A stretch of DNA of 64,000 nucleotides from LMDS01 sp040007475 (GTDB lineage Bacteria; Pseudomonadota; Gammaproteobacteria; Burkholderiales; Burkholderiaceae_C). The notes beneath the pieces were generated by a model. The model searched no databases, was not told the origin of the DNA, and saw only the letters and a list, made by a program, of their open reading frames with translations. The stretch is taken from NCBI GenBank assembly GCA_040007475.1, contig JBDTVC010000002.1:1-64000 (forward strand), read 5' to 3'. Shown here one piece after another: positions 34,203 through 42,301 of this stretch. The position numbers and the translations under genes were made by a program. Position 1 is the first letter of the stretch, and every line of letters starts with the position of its first letter.

Positions 34203-35195
34203 ATGGCACCGAAAGTCCTGCTGACACAGGAAATTCACCCTGAGGTGCAGGCGCGCCTGGCACGGTCGGCGGAGCTGGTGGTGGCGCCAGACACCTCGGC
34301 CGACACCTTGCGCCGCTGCGCCGTCGGTTGTTCGGTGGTGGTGGTGCGCGCCCAGTTGCCCGACGACATCTTCGACGTGGCACCCAGCCTCATCGGCGCG
34401 GTGCGCCACGGCGCTGGCATCGACATGATCCCGATTGATGCCGCCACCGCGCACGGCGTGCTGGTGGCCAACGTGCCGGGGGCGAACGCGATCGCGGTGG
34501 CCGAGCACGCGCTGCGCAGCATGCTCGAACTCGCCCGCGCGGCGCCGGTGATGGCCGACGCGCTGTATGCCGGCCGCAGTGCCGCCTGGAAGAAGGCCCG
34601 TGCGATGGCCGACCGTGGCTTCGAGCTGAGCGGTCGCACGCTCGGCCTGATCGGGTATGGCAACGTCGGGCGGGCGCTGGCGCGCATGTGCTCGCAAGGC
34701 CTCGGCATGAAGGTGCTCACCTGCACGCGCAAGGCCTTGCCGCTGGGGGAAGCCTGGGCCACCCGCGAGCCTCTTGCCGACTTGTTGCAGAACAGCGATT
34801 TCGTCGTGCTGGCCTGCCCGCTGACGCACGAGACACGTGGCCTGGTCGGTGCGACCGAACTGGCGCTGATGCGGCCCGGCGCGTTCCTCGTCAACGTCGC
34901 CCGGGGGCCGGTCGTCGTCGAGGCGGCACTCGTCGATGCCTTGCGCTCTGCGCGTCTGGCCGGTGCGGCGATCGATGTGTTCGACCAACCGCCGCTCCCG
35001 GACGATCATCCGTTCTGGGCATTGCCGCAGGTGCTCGTCACGCCGCATGTTGCCGGTATCACCGAAGAGAGCATGTCACGCATGGGCGCCGGCGCCGCCG
35101 GGGCTGTCGAGCAGATCCTGCGCGGCGACATCCCTGAGAACTGCGTCAATCCGCAGGCCATATCGGCGTTCAAGGCGCGTTTCTCGACGGGCTAG
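34203..35195 (+). CDS. D-isomer-specific 2-hydroxyacid dehydrogenase
   Basis: 330 residues. The Rossmann motif is GLIGYGNVGRALA at about 155; the catalytic Arg is in NVARGPVV, an acid partner follows, and the catalytic His is in VTPHVAG at about 289. It interconverts a 2-keto acid and a D-2-hydroxy acid with NAD(P). A GAGGAG ribosome site precedes the ATG. It is the last gene of the rightward carbohydrate operon and fits the reduction of the 2-keto product made by the dehydratase. Confidence 0.9.
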   Translation: MAPKVLLTQEIHPEVQARLARSAELVVAPDTSADTLRRCAVGCSVVVVRAQLPDDIFDVAPSLIGAVRHGAGIDMIPIDAATAHGVLVANVPGANAIAVAEHALRSMLELARAAPVMADALYAGRSAAWKKARAMADRGFELSGRTLGLIGYGNVGRALARMCSQGLGMKVLTCTRKALPLGEAWATREPLADLLQNSDFVVLACPLTHETRGLVGATELALMRPGAFLVNVARGPVVVEAALVDALRSARLAGAAIDVFDQPPLPDDHPFWALPQVLVTPHVAGITEESMSRMGAGAAGAVEQILRGDIPENCVNPQAISAFKARFSTG

Positions 35196-35244
35196 CAGGA
35201 GGCAGGAGGCCGCTCCGCCGAAAGCAGGGTCCTGAGCCGGCGCG

Positions 35245-35410
35245 GATGTCCTTGCCCGGTTTCATGCCGGCTTCCTCGATTGCCTGGATCGTTCCATCAC
35301 TTCCTTGGCCTTGGCGCGTGTGAAGTCACCGGTCTGCGAGCGGATGATCTTGATGAGCGGGACTTGGCCCGTTTGGCCTCGAGCAGCACCGTGTCCCACC
35401 CGGTCGTGAC
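35245..35410 (-). pseudogene. decayed YtfQ-like sugar-binding protein gene
   Basis: The minus strand holds three short stretches in three different reading frames, in the order found in YtfQ-type periplasmic galactofuranose/sugar-binding proteins: TTGWDTVLLEAKRAK, then LIKIIRSQTGDFTRAK with KEVME, then QAIEEAGMKPGKDI. The sequence between them is deleted and the frames shift, so no protein can be made. It is a relic of another sugar ABC transporter at this locus. Identification is by recalled family sequence. Confidence 0.72.
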
Positions 35411-35441
35411 GAGCGCGCAAGAATGATGACGCCTTCTGCCC

Positions 35442-35555
35442 ATGAAACGGCTGCTCGCCGAAGACGACGCGATGCTTGCCGATGCATTGACGCCCAGTCT
35501 GAAGGGCGCCGGCTTCGACGGCGAGATCGCCGCCAACAGTGCAGTGCCCGACTAA
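35442..35555 (+). pseudogene. truncated response-regulator receiver fragment
   Basis: 37 codons beginning MKRLLAEDDAMLADAL, the typical first beta strand, acidic pair and helix of an OmpR-type receiver domain, then GAGFD as in the second strand. The frame stops before the phospho-accepting Asp. It is too short to function and lies next to the YtfQ-like relic. Confidence 0.68.
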
Positions 35556-35561
35556 CTGTTG

Positions 35562-36434
35562 CTACCCGAACCGCAGCGCCATCACGCCGGCGACGATCAC
35601 CCCGGTGCCGACCGCGCGCTGCGCGCCGAAGCGTTCCTTCAGCAGCACCGTGCCGAGCACGGCGGCGAACAGCACCGAAGTCTCGCGCAGCGCGGCGACC
35701 GATGCGACCGGTGCACGCGTCATCGCCCACAGCGCGATCGCGTACGAGCCGATCGAGGCACTGCCGCCCAGCATCGCCACCGGCCAGCGCGCACGCGCGT
35801 AGCGCATGACTTCGCGCCGGCCCTCGCGCGAGCGGCGCAGCCACACGATCAGTGGATAGGCGATGCCGTCGAGCACGAAGAGCAGCATCACGTAGCGCAG
35901 CGCGCCGTGATCGTCGACGACGCTGGCCCGCACGCCGCGGCCATCGACGATGGTGTAGAGCGCGATGATCGCAGCGTTGCTGAACGCGAACATCAGGGCC
36001 TTGCCGTGATGCAAAGCCTCGCCCGGATGCGCCAGCCCGACGAGTGCCACGCCAAGCGTGATGCCGGCGATGCCCAGCCACGCGACCAGCGTGGGCGCCT
36101 CGCCGATGAAGGCGCCGCTGGCCAGCGCGACCAGCATCGGCGCGAAGCCGCGCATGATCGGGTAGGTCAGGCCGAGCTCACCGTGCTGGTAGGCGCCGAC
36201 CAATGCGATGTAGTAGCCGATGTGGATCACGAGCGATGCCGCGATGAACGGCCATGCCTTCTCGGGCGGCGGGCCGAACCACAGCATGAAGGGCAGAGCG
36301 ACGACGGCGCCGAGGAAGTGCACGAGGGCGGTGTCGAGTGCCTTGTCGTTGCCGGATTTGATCAGCGCGTTCCACGAGGCGTGCAGCAGGGCGCCGAACA
36401 GGACCGCCAGGACGATCGGCCAGGTCAGCGCCAT
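35562..36434 (-). CDS. EamA/DMT-family membrane transporter
   Basis: 290 residues with ten predicted membrane segments in two EamA repeats. It begins LTWPIVLAVLFGALLHASWNALIK, a common DMT start, and repeats a SVAALRETSVLFAAVLGTVLLKERF motif in the second half. Members export amino acids or related metabolites. Its ATG overlaps the stop of the PhnZ-like gene by one base, so it is the last gene of the leftward phosphonate operon. Substrate unknown. Confidence 0.9.
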   Translation of the reverse strand: MALTWPIVLAVLFGALLHASWNALIKSGNDKALDTALVHFLGAVVALPFMLWFGPPPEKAWPFIAASLVIHIGYYIALVGAYQHGELGLTYPIMRGFAPMLVALASGAFIGEAPTLVAWLGIAGITLGVALVGLAHPGEALHHGKALMFAFSNAAIIALYTIVDGRGVRASVVDDHGALRYVMLLFVLDGIAYPLIVWLRRSREGRREVMRYARARWPVAMLGGSASIGSYAIALWAMTRAPVASVAALRETSVLFAAVLGTVLLKERFGAQRAVGTGVIVAGVMALRFG

Positions 36435-36988
36435 CACGCTCCTGGGGTCAGCGTGCAGCGCGCCGCGCGGCCGAGGAAGTGGGAGAGCGGGGGCGTGGCC
36501 AGTTCGGCCTGCTTCGCCAGGTCGTCCCACTGCCGCAGCATCACCGCATTGCGCGCGCTGGGCAGCGCGATGAAGGCACCGGCCTGCTCGGCGCTGAACA
36601 CGCCGCCTTGCAGCGCGAGGCTGCGTTTCGAGTCGTCCGACAGCTTCGCGTGGTAGCCGGGGTTGGCCTGGCACAGGTAGAGCTTCGCGTCGACGTGCAG
36701 CTTGATCGCATCGAGCACCGCGTCGGGGAACAGGCCGCGCAGGAACGGCAGCGCGAAGTACTGGTGCGTATCGTCGATGCCGCGCAGTGAAGGCGTCTCA
36801 CCCTGATCGTTCAGCAGATGCCCGAGATCGTGCAGCAGGCAGGCGGTGATCAGCTCGTCGTCGGCACCCGATTGCTCGGCCAGGTGCGCCGTCTGCAGCG
36901 CGTGCTCCAGCTGCGTGACCGGCTCGCCGCTGTACTGGCTGGTGCCGTGGCGCGCGAAGAGGAGTTCGATGTCGGCGATGGAAAGCAT
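36434..36988 (-). CDS. PhnZ-like HD-domain phosphonate protein
   Basis: 184 residues. HD residues H29, H53-D54, H75 and H98, the K102 downstream, and the Y19-x-x-E22 pair at the N-terminus (QYSGEPVTQLEH) are spaced as in PhnZ, the di-iron oxygenase that cleaves 2-amino-1-hydroxyethylphosphonate to glycine and Pi. The family is listed as a phosphonate-associated HDIG protein. Its usual partner dioxygenase (PhnY*) is not in the window, so its substrate here is open. It lies 5 bases from the Na/Pi transporter stop. Confidence 0.87.
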   Translation of the reverse strand: MLSIADIELLFARHGTSQYSGEPVTQLEHALQTAHLAEQSGADDELITACLLHDLGHLLNDQGETPSLRGIDDTHQYFALPFLRGLFPDAVLDAIKLHVDAKLYLCQANPGYHAKLSDDSKRSLALQGGVFSAEQAGAFIALPSARNAVMLRQWDDLAKQAELATPPLSHFLGRAARCTLTPGA

Positions 36989-36993
36989 GGCGG

Positions 36994-38670
36994 TCAGCGA
37001 TTCACTTCGTCGGGCGGCAGCGGCGCGAGCTGCGAGTGGCGGATTCGCGTCTTGCTCAGGGCGCCGGCCGATTCGAGGATCGGGTAGGCGATCGAGCAGA
37101 TGTGCGAGTTGATGCGTTTGAGGTCGCTGATCAGGTCGATGTGAAGCGAGCTGGTCTCGATGCTCTGCGCCGTGTTGTCCTGCAGCCGGCCGATGTGGCT
37201 GGCGGCGTACTCGTGCTCGAGGTCACGGAAGCGCGCCTTCTCTTCGAGCAGCTTCTGCGCATCGCGCACATGGCCGTCGAGGAACACGCTCATTCCGAGC
37301 CGCAGGTTCGACATCAGCCGCTCGTGCAGGTGCACGATCTCGGCCATGCCGGCATCCGAGAAGCTGCGCGCCTTGCGGATCTTCTTGTCCTCGATGTCCT
37401 GGATCACGCGCTCGATGATGTCGCCGATCTGCTCCATGTTGATCGTGAACGAGACGATGTCGGTCCAGCGCCGGCTCTCCTCCTTCGATAGCGCCTCGCC
37501 CGAGATCTGGGTCAGGTAGAACTTGATCGCCGAGTACAGCTCGTCGACCGTGTCGTCCATCTTGCGCAGCTGCTCGGCCAGCGCGAGGTCGTTGTGCTTG
37601 AGCACTGGCAGGATGCCGCGCATCATGGTTTCGACGATGTCGGCCTGGTGCAGTGCCTCACGTGCCGCGCAGGTGATCGCCAGCGACGGCGTGGCGAGCG
37701 CAGATGGGTCGAGGTGGCGCGGGCGGGCCATGTCGGCCGACAGCCGCGGCTCTTTCAGCGCGCGCTCGACGGTGCGTCCGACCAGCCCGGTGAAGCTGAT
37801 GAACACCAGCGCCAGCGCCACGTTGAAGCCGAGGTGGAAGAACACGACCTGCTGGTGCACATCCGGCACCAGCTGTCGCAGCGCGATGTGGACTTGCGGC
37901 ATCAAGGGGATCGCGCCGACCGCACCGACCGCCTTGAAGATCAGGTTGCCCATCGGCAGCCGCCGCACCTGCGGCGAGGCTCCGCTGGTCGCGATCATCG
38001 CGAGCAGGCCGCTGCCGAGGTTGGCGCCGAGCACCAGGCCGAGCGCGACCGGCACGGGGAGCAGGCCGGAACTCGCGAGCGTGGCGGTCAGCAGCACGAT
38101 CGCCAGGCTCGAGTACGAGAACACTGTGAGCACCGCACCGACGACGATGTCGAGCAGGATCTCGTTCGGCAGCGCGACGAGCAGCGCGCGCACCGCGGGC
38201 GATTCGGTCAGCGGGCGTGTGGCGCCGACGATCAGCTGCAGCGCGAGGGTGATCAGCCCGAGCCCGATCAGCACGCGGCCGATGCGGCCGGCGACGGTGT
38301 CTTGCCGCGAGATGAACATCACGACGCCGGTGAAGATCAGCAGCGGCGACAGCCATGACAGGTCGAACGAGAACACGACCGCCATCAGGGCTGTGCCCAC
38401 GTCGGCGCCCAGAATGACCGCCAGCGCGGCGGCGGTCGCGACCAGGCCCTTGCCAACGAACGACGCGACGATCAGGCAAGTGGCTGTGCTCGATTGCACG
38501 ACGGTCGTGACGCCCAGGCCTGCGACGAGCGCGGTGAAACGGTTGCTGAAGCTCTTGGCGAGGACGCTGCGCAGGCTTTCACCGAAGACGCGCAGCACGC
38601 CGGTGCGGACGATGTGCGTGCCCCAGACGAGCAGAGCGATGGCGGCGAGCAGGTTGAGAAGGTGGATCAT
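36994..38670 (-). CDS. Na/Pi-cotransporter family protein with PhoU-like domain
   Basis: 558 residues. The first transport repeat has the QSSTAT motif at 59-64 (TTVVQSSTATCLIV); the second repeat has the shortened FSYSSLAIV. A cytoplasmic helical PhoU-like region occupies about 330-540 (EALHQADIVETMMRGIL; IGDIIERVIQD). The gene is embedded in the phosphonate operon, 9 bases after the aldehyde dehydrogenase stop. Since the pathway releases more Pi than the cell needs, Pi export rather than uptake is the simpler reading; this is inference. Confidence 0.9.
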   Translation of the reverse strand: MIHLLNLLAAIALLVWGTHIVRTGVLRVFGESLRSVLAKSFSNRFTALVAGLGVTTVVQSSTATCLIVASFVGKGLVATAAALAVILGADVGTALMAVVFSFDLSWLSPLLIFTGVVMFISRQDTVAGRIGRVLIGLGLITLALQLIVGATRPLTESPAVRALLVALPNEILLDIVVGAVLTVFSYSSLAIVLLTATLASSGLLPVPVALGLVLGANLGSGLLAMIATSGASPQVRRLPMGNLIFKAVGAVGAIPLMPQVHIALRQLVPDVHQQVVFFHLGFNVALALVFISFTGLVGRTVERALKEPRLSADMARPRHLDPSALATPSLAITCAAREALHQADIVETMMRGILPVLKHNDLALAEQLRKMDDTVDELYSAIKFYLTQISGEALSKEESRRWTDIVSFTINMEQIGDIIERVIQDIEDKKIRKARSFSDAGMAEIVHLHERLMSNLRLGMSVFLDGHVRDAQKLLEEKARFRDLEHEYAASHIGRLQDNTAQSIETSSLHIDLISDLKRINSHICSIAYPILESAGALSKTRIRHSQLAPLPPDEVNR

Positions 38671-38679
38671 CGAGTCAGG

Positions 38680-40122
38680 TCAGGCCCAGGGCAACGAATA
38701 GGTCTTGGTATTCGTGAAGCTCTTCATCGCTTCCTGGACGCCTTCCTTGTACCCCAATCCCGAGTCCTTGATGCCGCCGAAGGGTGTCAATTCCAAACGG
38801 TAGCCGGGCACCTCGCGCACATTGACCGTGCCGACCTGAAGCTCCGAAACGAACCGGCTGATGTAGTCGAGGCGGTTCGTGCACACGGCCGACGACAGAC
38901 CGTAGGCGGTCCCGTTGCTGATGCGGATCGCCTCGTCGATGCACGCGAAGGTGATGATCGGCGAGATGGGGCCGAAGGTCTCCTGCATCGCGACGGTCAT
39001 GTCGGGGCGCACGCGATCGATCACGGTGGGTGAGTACAGCGCGCCTTGCCGCCGGTTGCCGACAAGCAGGCGCGCGCCTTGCGCGATCGCCTCATCGACG
39101 CGCGACTCGAACAGCCGCGCCGCTTCCTCGTCGATCACCGTGCCCATCTCGTTCTTCAGGTCGCTCGGGTCGCCGTGCGACCAGGCTTTCGTCTTCTCGA
39201 CCACCAGGTCGGTGAAGCGTGCAGCCACAGCCTCGTGCACCAGCATCCGCTTCACCGCGGTGCAGCGCTGACCCGAGTTCTTGTACGAGCCTTGCACCGC
39301 GAGCGTCGAGGCCTCGTCGAGGTCGGCGTCCTCCATCACGATGATCGGGTCGTTGCCGCCAAGCTCGAGCACCATGCGCTTGTAGCCGGCGGTCTTCGCG
39401 ATGTACTTGCCAATCGCCACGCCGCCGGTGAAGGTGACGAGGTCGACATCGGCGTTCGTGATCAGCTCGTCGGCGATCTCGCGCGGGTCGCCGGTCACGA
39501 CCGAGAGCATCTCCGGCGGCAGGCCGGCCTCGTACAGCAGATCGGCGAAGAGCAGGGCCGACAGCGGCACCTTCTCGGAGGGTTTCAGCACCATCCGGTT
39601 GTTGGTCGCGATCGACGGCACGACCTTGTGCGCAACCTGGTTCATCGGGTGGTTGAATGGCGTGATCGCGGTGATCACGCCGAGCAGGGGATCGCGCTGC
39701 GTGTAGACGCGGCGCTTCTTGCCGTGGGGCGTGAGGTCGCACGAGAAGATCTGACCGTCGTCCTTCAGGCACTCGTTGGCGCCGAACACCAGCACGTCGG
39801 CAACGCGGCCGGCTTCGTAGGTCGCATCCTTCAGGCTCAGGCCGGCCTCGGCGCTGATCAGCGCGGCGATCTGCGCGGTGCGCTCGCGCACGAGCAGCGC
39901 GGTCTTGTTCAGGATGTTCGAGCGCTCGAAGCGCGTCAGCGCGGCCTTGTAGGCCTTGCCGATCGCGAACGCCCGGCGCACGTCGTCGAGCGTGGCCTTG
40001 GGCACGCTGGCGATCGGCTGGTTCGTGAACGGATTGAAGACGACGATGCAGCGATCGCCGATGCGGTCCGTGCCGACCGTTTCGCCGGCTAATCTCATCC
40101 CGTGATTCTGGATCGCGTTCAT
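38680..40122 (-). CDS. phnY: phosphonoacetaldehyde dehydrogenase
   Basis: 480 residues, ALDH fold. Catalytic C287 in NSGQRCTAVKRM with R286 beside it, as in Sinorhizobium PhnY where that Arg holds the phosphonate; E253 in LELGGNDP is the general base. It oxidises phosphonoacetaldehyde to phosphonoacetate with NAD+. It follows the PhnA gene by 4 bases in the leftward operon, and PhnW in the rightward operon makes its substrate. Confidence 0.9.
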   Translation of the reverse strand: MNAIQNHGMRLAGETVGTDRIGDRCIVVFNPFTNQPIASVPKATLDDVRRAFAIGKAYKAALTRFERSNILNKTALLVRERTAQIAALISAEAGLSLKDATYEAGRVADVLVFGANECLKDDGQIFSCDLTPHGKKRRVYTQRDPLLGVITAITPFNHPMNQVAHKVVPSIATNNRMVLKPSEKVPLSALLFADLLYEAGLPPEMLSVVTGDPREIADELITNADVDLVTFTGGVAIGKYIAKTAGYKRMVLELGGNDPIIVMEDADLDEASTLAVQGSYKNSGQRCTAVKRMLVHEAVAARFTDLVVEKTKAWSHGDPSDLKNEMGTVIDEEAARLFESRVDEAIAQGARLLVGNRRQGALYSPTVIDRVRPDMTVAMQETFGPISPIITFACIDEAIRISNGTAYGLSSAVCTNRLDYISRFVSELQVGTVNVREVPGYRLELTPFGGIKDSGLGYKEGVQEAMKSFTNTKTYSLPWA

Positions 40123-40126
40123 TGCG

Positions 40127-41356
40127 TCATTGCGCCATGTTCAGGGCCAGCTCGAACGCGTCGAAGTTGCGCCAGCGGCGCTGCGGATCGAGCGCGCTCG
40201 TCTTGCGGTTCAGGATCAGCGGCACGCGCTGCTCCGAGACGCCGCCGTGCGAGCGCAGCGGTGCGTCGAGCGCGCTGAGGTCGTGGCGGGCTGCGGCCGT
40301 GCCGATCACGGTCGAGCGCTCGGAGACGACGACGATGTCGCCGATGCGGTCGGCCGGCAGCTCGAAGTGCTCGGCGGCCTGCGCACGCGTCCACACCGAC
40401 TCGATGCCGCGCTGCGTGGCGATGCGCTTCAGCAGGGCAGGGGTGTCGACATCGCCTGGCAGATAAACGGTGGCGAACGAACCGAGTGCGCCGTGGTGCA
40501 CCACGTATGGGTCTGTGATCGGCAGGATCACGCGTGCCTTGGCCGTGCCGAGCCAGTCATCGAGCACGTCCTGCAGGTAGATCACGTCGGGCTGCGCGTC
40601 CATGCGCGTCTTGGCGTTCATGCCGTGGTCGGCAGTGAGCGCGATCACGCAGCCCATCGCGTCGAGCTGGCCGAGGTAGCGGTCCATCATCGCGTAGAAC
40701 GCGTCGGCGCCCTCGGTGCCCGGGGCGTGCTTGTGCTGCACGTAGTCGGTGGTCGAGAGGTACATCACGTCGGGCCGCGTGTTTCCGTTCCCCGCGCCGG
40801 CCATCAGCTTCACGCCGGCGGCGAACACGAACTCCGAGAGCTCGACGCTGTAGACCGAAGGCACCGGCATGCCGACCAGCGCGAGCACGTCGGTGATGCC
40901 GTTCTCGGCGAGGGTCGCCTCGTCGGCCTTCTCGGCGGAGAAGCAGATGCCCTTCATCCCGTGCCCCAGCAGCTTGCGCAGCTTGTCCTTCGCGGTGACG
41001 ACGGCGAGCTTCTTGCCCGAATCGGCGAGTGCGGCCAGCAGTGTCGGCGCGCGTAGCCACTTCGGGTCGTTCATCATCACTTCGGTGTTCGTCGCCACGT
41101 CGAACAGGTAGTTGCCGCAGATGCCGTGCACCGAGGGCGGGGCGCCGGTCACGATCGACAGGTTGTTCGGGTTCGTGAAGCTCGGGATCACGCAGTCGGC
41201 CACCAGCACGGTGCCCTCGCTCAGCACCTTCTCGAGCCACGGCATCCGGCCGTGCGCGACGGCCTGCGCGATGTAGTCGGGCTCGCAGCCATCGACACAG
41301 ACGACGACGACGGGGCGGGTGGGTTCGCGGTACGAGCGCTGGTTGACGGTGATCAT
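40127..41356 (-). CDS. phnA: phosphonoacetate hydrolase
   Basis: 409 residues of the alkaline phosphatase superfamily. The N-terminal metal ligand is in VVCVDGCEPDYIA (D22, D29), the nucleophile is T61 in VIPSFTNPNNLSI, and a second metal cluster is TADHGMNAKTRM with the late His in LRSHGGVSEQ. It hydrolyses phosphonoacetate to acetate and Pi. The ATG overlaps the regulator stop (ATGA). The open frame extends far upstream into the regulator gene without support. Confidence 0.92.
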   Translation of the reverse strand: MITVNQRSYREPTRPVVVVCVDGCEPDYIAQAVAHGRMPWLEKVLSEGTVLVADCVIPSFTNPNNLSIVTGAPPSVHGICGNYLFDVATNTEVMMNDPKWLRAPTLLAALADSGKKLAVVTAKDKLRKLLGHGMKGICFSAEKADEATLAENGITDVLALVGMPVPSVYSVELSEFVFAAGVKLMAGAGNGNTRPDVMYLSTTDYVQHKHAPGTEGADAFYAMMDRYLGQLDAMGCVIALTADHGMNAKTRMDAQPDVIYLQDVLDDWLGTAKARVILPITDPYVVHHGALGSFATVYLPGDVDTPALLKRIATQRGIESVWTRAQAAEHFELPADRIGDIVVVSERSTVIGTAAARHDLSALDAPLRSHGGVSEQRVPLILNRKTSALDPQRRWRNFDAFELALNMAQ

Positions 41357-42054
41357 GAGGGGGCTCTTTCCGAAGACTGCGCGGCTTGCTGGCGCAGGTT
41401 GTTCTTGATCGTGCGTTCCTTGCTCTCGATCACGTGGTCGAACATGGCCTTGCCGGCCGCTTCCGCGTCGCCGGAGGCGATCGCCTTGACGATCGCGCGG
41501 TGCTCGCCGGCCGAGATCGGCATCAGCCAGCCGTCGGCCAGGTTCAGGCGGCGGAACAGGCTGATCTCCTTGATCAGCTTGCGGTAGATCGCGGTCAGCT
41601 TGCTGTTGCCGGCGAGCTCGACCAGCCGGTCGTGGAACTTCAGGTTCAGCAGGTGGTATTGGTAGGCATCCTTCGCCTTGACCGACTGCTCCATCTGGTC
41701 GACGAGCCCGCGCACCTCCTTGAGCTGGGCGGGGGTGATCTTCTCGGCCAGGCGCCGGCCCACGAGTTCGTCCATCGCGGCGCGCAGGTCGAAGATCTCG
41801 ACCGCCTCTTCGATCGGGATGTCGCGCACGAACACGCCGCGGTTCTTTTCGGTGCGCACCAGGCCGGCCTCTTCGAGCATGCGGAAGGCTTCGCGCAGCG
41901 GGCCGCGCGACACGCCCAGTCGGGCTGCCAGGGCCATCTCGGTCAGTTTGACGCCGGGCGCGAGTTCGCCGGAGAGGATCATGCGCTCGAGTTCGCCCTG
42001 CACGACGCTCGTGAGGGAGCTGGTCTGCAGCAGGGTGATCGTCGGATGGGTCAT
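41353..42054 (-). CDS. GntR/FCD regulator of phosphonate use
   Basis: 233 residues. Winged helix at the N-terminus (PGVKLTEMALAARLGVSRGPLREAFRMLEEAGLVR), then an FCD domain (DLRAAMDELVGRRLAE; LNLKFHDRLVELAGN; GEHRAIVKAIASGD). It resembles the phosphonate-utilisation regulators of Burkholderia. It is the first gene of the leftward phosphonate operon; the operator at 42182 overlaps its promoter, implying autoregulation and control by AEP or a product rather than by Pi starvation. Confidence 0.9.
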   Translation of the reverse strand: MTHPTITLLQTSSLTSVVQGELERMILSGELAPGVKLTEMALAARLGVSRGPLREAFRMLEEAGLVRTEKNRGVFVRDIPIEEAVEIFDLRAAMDELVGRRLAEKITPAQLKEVRGLVDQMEQSVKAKDAYQYHLLNLKFHDRLVELAGNSKLTAIYRKLIKEISLFRRLNLADGWLMPISAGEHRAIVKAIASGDAEAAGKAMFDHVIESKERTIKNNLRQQAAQSSERAPS

Positions 42055-42058
42055 TGGA

Positions 42059-42136
42059 GCCCCTCGTCCGACGGGTACGTCGGCCGATCCCCCGCGGGGA
42101 TTCGGGCCGGCTTGGGAGCGGCCCGGTGCTCGGCCC
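42059..42136 (+). repeat. intergenic hairpin repeat, copy 2
   Basis: This copy lies in the 5' leader of the GntR-phnA operon. Stem I is CCGACG/CGTCGG (42068-42083) with loop GGTA, stem II is ATCCCC/GGGGAT (42087-42101), stem III is GGGCCG/CGGCCC (42104-42124) with a GCTT-containing loop, followed by CGGTGCTCGGCC. Compared with copy 1 the stem bases change in pairs. Confidence 0.85.
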
Positions 42137-42164
42137 GCAAATATCGTGACGGTCATGGGTGACC

Positions 42165-42193
42165 AGTAGATGACAGCGAATGTTGATTGTCAA
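42165..42193 (-). promoter_or_regulatory. candidate sigma-70 promoter of the leftward phosphonate operon
   Basis: TTGACA (42193-42188, minus strand) and TCTACT (42170-42165) with a 17-base spacer. The -35 box is inside the operator palindrome. The transcript would have a leader of about 100 bases containing hairpin repeat copy 2. Confidence 0.55.
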
Positions 42194-42197
42194 CAAT
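42182..42197. promoter_or_regulatory. candidate GntR operator with two overlapping palindromes
   Basis: GTTGATTGTCAAC (42182-42194, arms GTTGA/TCAAC) overlaps ATTGTCAACAAT (42186-42197, arms ATTGT/ACAAT). It lies between the divergent GntR and phnS genes and covers the leftward -35. Short A+T-rich palindromes of this type are usual for GntR/FCD regulators. Confidence 0.6.
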
Positions 42198-42210
42198 TTT
42201 CAAGAAACAG

Positions 42211-42240
42211 TTGACGACCCATTCGCGCCACCCCTAGACT
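42211..42240 (+). promoter_or_regulatory. candidate sigma-70 promoter of the rightward AEP operon
   Basis: TTGACG (42211-42216) and TAGACT (42235-42240), spacer 18. It lies 14 bases downstream of the operator and about 60 bases before the phnS ATG. Confidence 0.45.
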
Positions 42241-42301
42241 GAAACCCAGCGGGCACAGCGCTTGCAGCATCCCATCGGTCGATCCCTCTCAGGAGAATTG
42301 C

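Noticed and set aside
40127..42196. A long N-terminal extension of PhnA
   Set aside because: The extension is the regulator gene read in another frame; PhnA homologues begin near MITVNQRSY, and that ATG overlaps the regulator stop.
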